From Campylobacteraceae bacterium (lineage in GTDB: Bacteria; Campylobacterota; Campylobacteria; Campylobacterales; Sulfurovaceae): a DNA stretch of 17,423 bases. How positions within the stretch are numbered: the first letter of the stretch is position 1; each line of letters opens with the position of its first letter. The position numbers and the translations under genes were made by a program. Below the pieces are notes generated by a model. It saw only the letters and a list, made by a program, of their open reading frames with translations. It was not told the DNA's origin and did no database searches. Of the stretch, positions 12,925 to 17,423 are shown one piece after another. Where the stretch lies: assembly GCA_027079365.1 (NCBI GenBank), contig JALWVW010000185.1:1-17423 (forward strand), given 5' to 3'.

Positions 12925-14787
12925 CTACAGTGCCTTGGCTGCCAGTGTGGCAATCCTGTTGGAAAAGGCTGTTTTGTCTTTGGGCTCCAGTCCCTCTGAA
13001 AGCTTGGCACTGTCCAACAGGATCCAGGCAATGGTCTCAAAGAGATTTTTATCATCCAGACCATCCAGCTTTTTGATCATCTCATGCTCAGGATTGATCT
13101 CCAGAATCAGCGGGATCTCCGGCATCTCTTGGCCCATCTGGGCAAACATCGCCGCCATACCTGCCATTGGGTCTTCGCTATCTTTGAGTACGCAAGAAGG
13201 GCTGTCTGTCAGCCTAGTGGAAGTTTTGACCTCTTTGACCTCATCACCCAATACTTCTTTGATCTTGTCTGTCAGAGGTTTGAATTCCTTGCTGATCTCC
13301 TCTTTTTCCTCTTCTGTTTTGGAATCAGGTGCATCGATTGTGGTGATATCCTTGAGTGTCCACTCCTTGTACTGTCCGATCATAGGCGTGACGATACTGT
13401 CTACCTCTTCATCGTCAAGGATCAGTACCTCTATGTTGGCCTTTTTATACGCTTCCAACAGAGGAGAGTGTCGCAATACCTTCTCGTCAGCACCGACAAT
13501 ATAATAGATCTCCTTCTTCTCACTGTTGCCTCTAGAGATATAGTCATCCAGAGAGACCAGCCCCTCCTCAGTAGAGCTCTTGTAGCGCACGATCTCCAGC
13601 AGCGTCTCTTTGTTGGTATGGTCCGTATATATCCCCTCTTTGATCACACGATTATACTGATCAACAAAACGGTCAAAATCCTCACCTTTAAGCTTCTTGA
13701 TCGCCCCCAGGATACGCTTCACGGCTCCCTGCTTGATATTGGCGAGGATACGGTTCTCCTGAAGAATCTCTCTGGAAACATTGAGAGGAAGATCTTCGCT
13801 GTCTATCACACCTCTGACAAATCTCAGGTACGGAGGCAGCATCTCTTTCTCATCATCGGTGATAAAGACACGCTTGACATAGAGTTTGACCCCTGGCTGA
13901 TAATCTGCTCTATACATATCCATAGGAGCCGTCTTGGGGATATAGAAAAGCGTGGTATACTCATTGGCTCCCTCTACATGATTATGGAGATAGGTGAGTG
14001 GTTCATCATCCCCATGAGAGATAGTCTTGTAAAACTCGATATAGTCCTCTTTGCTGAGCTCTGATTTTGGCAGCGTCCAGAGAGCAGTAGCTTCATTGAT
14101 CTGCTCGCTCTTCTTGACCTTCTTGGTTACCTTGTCATCACCCTCCCCCTCTGTCTCTTCTGTAGTGTAGTTCAGTATGATCGGGTACGCGATATGGTTC
14201 GAATATTTTTTGACAATACTCTCCACATGCCATTTGCCCAAGAACTCCTTCTCATCCTCTTTGAGCTTGATATAGATGACCGTGCCATGCTCATCTTTGA
14301 CCACAGGCTTGAGTTCATACTCTCCGGAGCCATCCGTAGAGAACATATACGCCTGGTCTTCGCCCACTTTTTTGGTGATGACATCTACTCTTTCTGCTAC
14401 CATAAAGACCGAGTAGAACCCTACACCAAACTGACCGATCAAATGACTGTCTTTTTTAGAATCGCCCGTAAGCTGCTCCATAAATGCCTTCGTACCAGAC
14501 TTGGCAATCGTACCGAGATTGTCCATCAAATCCTGCTCATTCATACCAATACCGTTGTCATTGAATGCGATGGAGTTGTCCGCTTCATCCAGTTTGATAT
14601 TGATTTCACCTTTCCAGTCACTCTCTTTGAACTTCTCATCGGTTAGCCTAAGGTAATTAAACTTGTCCAACGCATCACTTGCATTGGAAATAAGCTCCCG
14701 TATAAAGATCTCCTTGTTTGAATAGAGTGAATGTGTCATCAACTGAAGTAGTTGGCCTATTTCTGTTTGAAACTGATGTTTTGCCAT
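12925..14787 (-). CDS. htpG: Chaperone HtpG (Hsp90)
   Basis: Dimeric, ATP-driven cytoplasmic chaperone. The 620-residue product has the GHKL ATPase domain (residues 1 to about 220) with ELISNASDALDK, the DNGIGM loop, GTIAKSGT and the lid glycine motif IGQFGVGFYSVFMV; a middle domain with RGVIDSEDLPLNVSREILQ; and a C-terminal dimerisation domain ending in SNRIATLAAKAL. The ATG at 14785-14787 follows AAGGAGAC by seven bases; the 21-codon upstream extension runs back through the promoter. It has its own promoter (14822-14850) and terminator, so it is a single-gene transcript. No CIRCE-like inverted repeat is seen upstream. Confidence 0.97.
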   Translation of the reverse strand: MAKHQFQTEIGQLLQLMTHSLYSNKEIFIRELISNASDALDKFNYLRLTDEKFKESDWKGEINIKLDEADNSIAFNDNGIGMNEQDLMDNLGTIAKSGTKAFMEQLTGDSKKDSHLIGQFGVGFYSVFMVAERVDVITKKVGEDQAYMFSTDGSGEYELKPVVKDEHGTVIYIKLKEDEKEFLGKWHVESIVKKYSNHIAYPIILNYTTEETEGEGDDKVTKKVKKSEQINEATALWTLPKSELSKEDYIEFYKTISHGDDEPLTYLHNHVEGANEYTTLFYIPKTAPMDMYRADYQPGVKLYVKRVFITDDEKEMLPPYLRFVRGVIDSEDLPLNVSREILQENRILANIKQGAVKRILGAIKKLKGEDFDRFVDQYNRVIKEGIYTDHTNKETLLEIVRYKSSTEEGLVSLDDYISRGNSEKKEIYYIVGADEKVLRHSPLLEAYKKANIEVLILDDEEVDSIVTPMIGQYKEWTLKDITTIDAPDSKTEEEKEEISKEFKPLTDKIKEVLGDEVKEVKTSTRLTDSPSCVLKDSEDPMAGMAAMFAQMGQEMPEIPLILEINPEHEMIKKLDGLDDKNLFETIAWILLDSAKLSEGLEPKDKTAFSNRIATLAAKAL

Positions 14788-14821
14788 CTTTGTCTCCTTT
14801 GCGTCTGTAATATTTTTTGGG

Positions 14822-14850
14822 ATTATAGTATATTTTTTCGTTAATTGCAA
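14822..14850 (-). promoter_or_regulatory. htpG promoter
   Basis: On the minus strand a TTGCAA -35 box (14845-14850) is separated by 17 bases from TATAAT (14822-14827), the best sigma-70 type promoter in the window. Transcription would begin about 28 bases ahead of htpG. Confidence 0.7.
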
Positions 14851-14861
14851 GTTTTTGCTTA

Positions 14862-14892
14862 AGATAGTTTAGTCAAAGTGACTAAACTATCT
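14862..14892 (-). terminator. guaA terminator
   Basis: A perfect 14-bp stem (14862-14875 with 14879-14892) with a 3-base loop, 17 bases behind the guaA stop. The T run after it on the minus strand is short (TTAAG); on the plus strand CTCTTTT follows. It separates guaA from the htpG promoter, whose -35 box lies only 12 bases further. Confidence 0.7.
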
Positions 14893-14908
14893 CTTTTGTC
14901 ACGATATA

Positions 14909-16456
14909 TTACTCCCATTCGATCGTAGCAGGAGGCTTGGAGGAGATATCGTAGACCACACGGTTAATACCATCTATTTCATTGATAATACGGCGGCTGA
15001 TACCTTCCAGAACATCATGGGGGATATGGGCAAAGGTCGCTGTCATTCCATCGACTGACTCTACCATGCGGACGCAGACAGTGTTGTCATAGGTACGATT
15101 GTCACCCATGACACCGACTGACTGGACATTGAGCAGGACTGTAAATGCCTGCCAGACCTTGTCATAATATCCTGTGGCTCTGAGCTCTTCCTGCATGATC
15201 GCATCTGATTCACGGATCAGACGCAAGCCTTCCTCTGTCACTGCACCCATCGTCCTGATAGCAAGTCCTGGACCAGGGAAGGGGTGGCGTCCTATCATCT
15301 CCCTGGGGAGTCCCAGCTCCAGCCCCAGCTTGCGTACTTCGTCCTTGAAGATCTCACGCAAAGGCTCTACCAGTTCAAAAGTCATCCAGTCAGGCAATCC
15401 ACCCACATTATGGTGAGATTTGATGGTCTTTGAAGGCCCTTTGACAGAGACAGACTCAATCACATCTGTATAGAGGGTCCCCTGTGCCAAAAAACTCACA
15501 TCAGTATGCTTTTTTGCCTCTTCATCAAAAACCTTGATAAATTTTTCGCCTATGGCTTTACGCTTTTTCTCCGGATCAGTCACACCTGCGAGTGCCTTCA
15601 TAAACTCCTCTTTGGCATTAATAGTGATCAGCGGAATATCCAAGAGTTTGAACATCGCCTGTACCTGCTCCGCTTCATCTTTACGCAACAGCCCCTGATC
15701 AACAAATACACAGATAAGTTGTTCTTTGGGAAGCGCCTCATGCAGCATCGCTGCTACTACCGAGCTGTCCACTCCACCACTCACGCCACAGAGGACTTTC
15801 TTGTCTCCCACCTGTGCTTTGATCTGGGCTATCTTCTCTTTGGCGAAGCTTCCCATATTCCAAGTACTGCTACAGCCGCAGATGTGCTTGGCAAAGTTTT
15901 TGAGCATCTTGGTGCCCTCGACAGTATGGTGCACTTCCGGATGAAATTGGAATGCATAGACTTTGCGAAGTCCATCTGCAATCGCAGCATAGGGAGAATT
16001 TTCACTAGTGCCGATGATCTCAAACCCTTCAGGTAGACGCTCCGCCTTGTCCCCATGACTCATCCAGACAATTTCATTATCGGTAATACCATTGAAAATA
16101 CCAGCACTCTTCTCTATATGAAGTTTTGCTTTTCCATATTCGTGGTGATCAGCAGCCACCACCTCGCCGCCAAAATGCTGTGTGATCAGCTGCATGCCAT
16201 AGCAAATACCCAAAATAGGTAAACCCAGATCCCAAATACCCTCATCCGGGCGATAAGCATCCTCGGCATAGACCGAAGCAGGACCGCCTGAAAGAATAAT
16301 GCCCTGTGGCTTGCGTGCCTTGATTTTCTCCAGTGGTTCTCTGTAGGGAACTACTTCAGTATAGACGCCGGATTCTCTAAGCTTCCTTGCAATAAGCTGG
16401 GTGTATTGTGATCCAAAATCCAGAACCAAAATGGGGACTTGTTTTACATGTGACAT
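14909..16456 (-). CDS. guaA: GMP synthase (glutamine-hydrolysing)
   Basis: Converts XMP to GMP using ATP and ammonia from glutamine, the last step of guanine nucleotide synthesis. The 515-residue product holds a class I glutamine amidotransferase domain (about 7-190) with the catalytic triad C85 (LGICYGMQ), H172 and E174 (FQFHPEVH), then an ATP pyrophosphatase domain with the P-loop SGGVDSS (226-232), and a dimerisation domain with HPFPGPGLAIR and a C terminus PPATIEWE. AAGGAAAC precedes the ATG. The upstream leader contains two hairpins; the downstream end has a strong hairpin. With purD it gives this window two purine genes, but in separate transcripts. Confidence 0.97.
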   Translation of the reverse strand: MSHVKQVPILVLDFGSQYTQLIARKLRESGVYTEVVPYREPLEKIKARKPQGIILSGGPASVYAEDAYRPDEGIWDLGLPILGICYGMQLITQHFGGEVVAADHHEYGKAKLHIEKSAGIFNGITDNEIVWMSHGDKAERLPEGFEIIGTSENSPYAAIADGLRKVYAFQFHPEVHHTVEGTKMLKNFAKHICGCSSTWNMGSFAKEKIAQIKAQVGDKKVLCGVSGGVDSSVVAAMLHEALPKEQLICVFVDQGLLRKDEAEQVQAMFKLLDIPLITINAKEEFMKALAGVTDPEKKRKAIGEKFIKVFDEEAKKHTDVSFLAQGTLYTDVIESVSVKGPSKTIKSHHNVGGLPDWMTFELVEPLREIFKDEVRKLGLELGLPREMIGRHPFPGPGLAIRTMGAVTEEGLRLIRESDAIMQEELRATGYYDKVWQAFTVLLNVQSVGVMGDNRTYDNTVCVRMVESVDGMTATFAHIPHDVLEGISRRIINEIDGINRVVYDISSKPPATIEWE

Positions 16457-16478
16457 GGGGTTTCCTTGGAAGTATTTG

Positions 16479-16512
16479 TATGAATAAATTTTCCAATGAA
16501 AACTTATTCATA
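16479..16512 (-). other. 15-bp hairpin in the guaA leader
   Basis: On the minus strand a 15-bp stem (16498-16512 with 16479-16493) with an ATTG loop and one G-T wobble lies 23 bases ahead of guaA. No T run follows. The wobble would be an A-C mismatch on the plus strand. It could be a leader structure or a weak nhaD terminator; it does not match a purine riboswitch. Confidence 0.5.
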
Positions 16513-16519
16513 CCTACTA

Positions 16520-16546
16520 TTTCCGTCCCACCAAAGGGATCGGAAA
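16520..16546 (-). terminator. Possible nhaD terminator hairpin
   Basis: TTTCCG and TCCC pair with GGGA and CGGAAA (10 bp with one bulged A) around a 6-base loop, 22 bases behind the nhaD stop. No T run follows, so intrinsic termination is doubtful. Confidence 0.4.
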
Positions 16547-16568
16547 ATGCAGCGATATGCAGCCAAAG

Positions 16569-17423
16569 CTACATATGATGTGCACCAAGATGTAGCATTT
16601 CAAACTGCACATACCAGATAGCGACAGAGACTATATATCCTGCAAGTACCGTCCAAGCGAGTTTGATATGAGAGGAGAAGGTATAGATACCATGCATTTT
16701 ACCCATAACACCTACCCCTGCTGCTGAACCAAAGGAGATCAGTGAACCCCCGATACCAGCAGTCATCGTGACCAGCATCCACTGCGACTGGGCATCTGTA
16801 CCCATATTGGGATCTGCTTTAAGCACAGCAGACATCACAGGGACATTATCCACGACTGCAGAAAGAAATCCGACACCGATATTGACCGTCGTCGCACCTG
16901 CACTCTCATAAAGTTTTGTAAAATATTCCAGATAGCCAAGAAAATGCAGCCCACCTACCGCTGCCAGAATACCGAAGAAAAAGAGCAGCGTATCATTTTC
17001 AATTTTGGCAATCCATGAAAATGCATTGAGGTGGGTAGGGCCAGCATTTTGATTGAGCGTATAGACATACATCTTTAGAAGTGCCAGACCAAACATCATT
17101 CCCCACATCGCAGGCAAATGCATAACCTGATGCGAGAGTACCGCCATAGCAATGGTTACCGCAAAGAGTCCAATGATTACTTTGCCTCCCTCTTCTATTT
17201 TCACCTTTTTCTCATCAGCATGAAACGGCGGCATACCTTCAGGCACCACCCGGCTCAATAGCCATGCCGTCACAAACCATCCCATGATCGCAGCAGGAAA
17301 GAGGAAGAGGAATTCCGTGAAAGCACCTTTGCCATCTATCCAGACCATCAGCGTCGTAATATCACCAAACGGGCTCCAAGCTCCACCGGCATTAGCTGCC
17401 ACGACAAGATTGATGGCTCCGGG
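16569..17423 (-). CDS. nhaD: Na+/H+ antiporter NhaD (partial, N-terminal part outside window)
   Basis: Inner-membrane sodium/proton antiporter of the ion-transporter superfamily. About 284 C-terminal residues are present; the frame stays open to the right edge, so the first 150 or so residues are missing and the Met-like position at 17402 is an internal GTG. Family marks are INLVVAANAGGAWSPFGDIT, TLMVW, the LSHQVMHLPAMWGMMFGLALL membrane helix, ENDTLLFFFGILAAVGGLHF, and SAVVDNVPVMSAVL, with the Asp-Asn pair in a broken helix. About seven to eight membrane segments can be seen. Ends in a His-rich tail (HLGAHHM). It reads towards guaA over a 112-base gap with two hairpins. Confidence 0.93.
   Translation of the reverse strand, partial: PGAINLVVAANAGGAWSPFGDITTLMVWIDGKGAFTEFLFLFPAAIMGWFVTAWLLSRVVPEGMPPFHADEKKVKIEEGGKVIIGLFAVTIAMAVLSHQVMHLPAMWGMMFGLALLKMYVYTLNQNAGPTHLNAFSWIAKIENDTLLFFFGILAAVGGLHFLGYLEYFTKLYESAGATTVNIGVGFLSAVVDNVPVMSAVLKADPNMGTDAQSQWMLVTMTAGIGGSLISFGSAAGVGVMGKMHGIYTFSSHIKLAWTVLAGYIVSVAIWYVQFEMLHLGAHHM

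Noticed and set aside
13084..14064. Long plus-strand frame (326 codons) opposite htpG
   Set aside because: It is an antisense shadow of a strongly conserved gene, with no recognisable protein content.
14788..14850. Upstream extension of htpG
   Set aside because: It runs through the promoter boxes and the ribosome-binding site of the true start at 14787.

Overview
The window looks like chromosomal core DNA of a Campylobacterota (epsilonproteobacterial) species. Protein style suggests a Sulfurovum- or Sulfurimonas-like free-living member; this is inference from recognised protein families and gene neighbourhoods, not from a database match. Support includes an F-type ATPase c subunit encoded alone with a signal-like N-terminal extension, an NhaD-type antiporter, several -10 boxes of the form TATAAT with poor -35 boxes, and heavy gene overlap.

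Layout, left to right. At 1-639 (minus) a Dabb-domain gene overlaps recR, which runs off the left edge. dnaJ (783-1907, plus) reads away from it and converges on an HU gene (1959-2237, minus) over a shared hairpin terminator. Behind HU on the minus strand lie tRNA-Leu(GAG), atpE and a possible 38-codon leader ORF whose stop overlaps the atpE start. A secreted L,D-transpeptidase-like gene (3158-3685, plus) diverges from atpE and converges on a long minus-strand block.

From 17423 down to 3698 everything reads on the minus strand: nhaD (partial), guaA, a strong terminator, htpG with its own promoter and terminator, a small very basic secreted protein, a CDF metal transporter, hemD, a predicted 6S RNA, a long hairpin, then the tightly packed series purD - RDD protein - lptD - small J-domain protein - phosphoribosyltransferase-like protein - pnp, in which every junction after purD overlaps or is nearly zero.

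Most genes are housekeeping: recombination repair, protein folding (dnaJ, htpG), energy (atpE, nhaD), purine synthesis (guaA, purD), tetrapyrrole synthesis (hemD), outer-membrane assembly (lptD) and RNA decay (pnp). The less expected parts are the 6S RNA candidate and its abutting hairpin upstream of purD, the mini-ORF coupled to atpE, a COG1926-like phosphoribosyltransferase with a degraded PRPP loop, and the basic secreted protein. I see no CRISPR array, insertion sequence, prophage or defence system.
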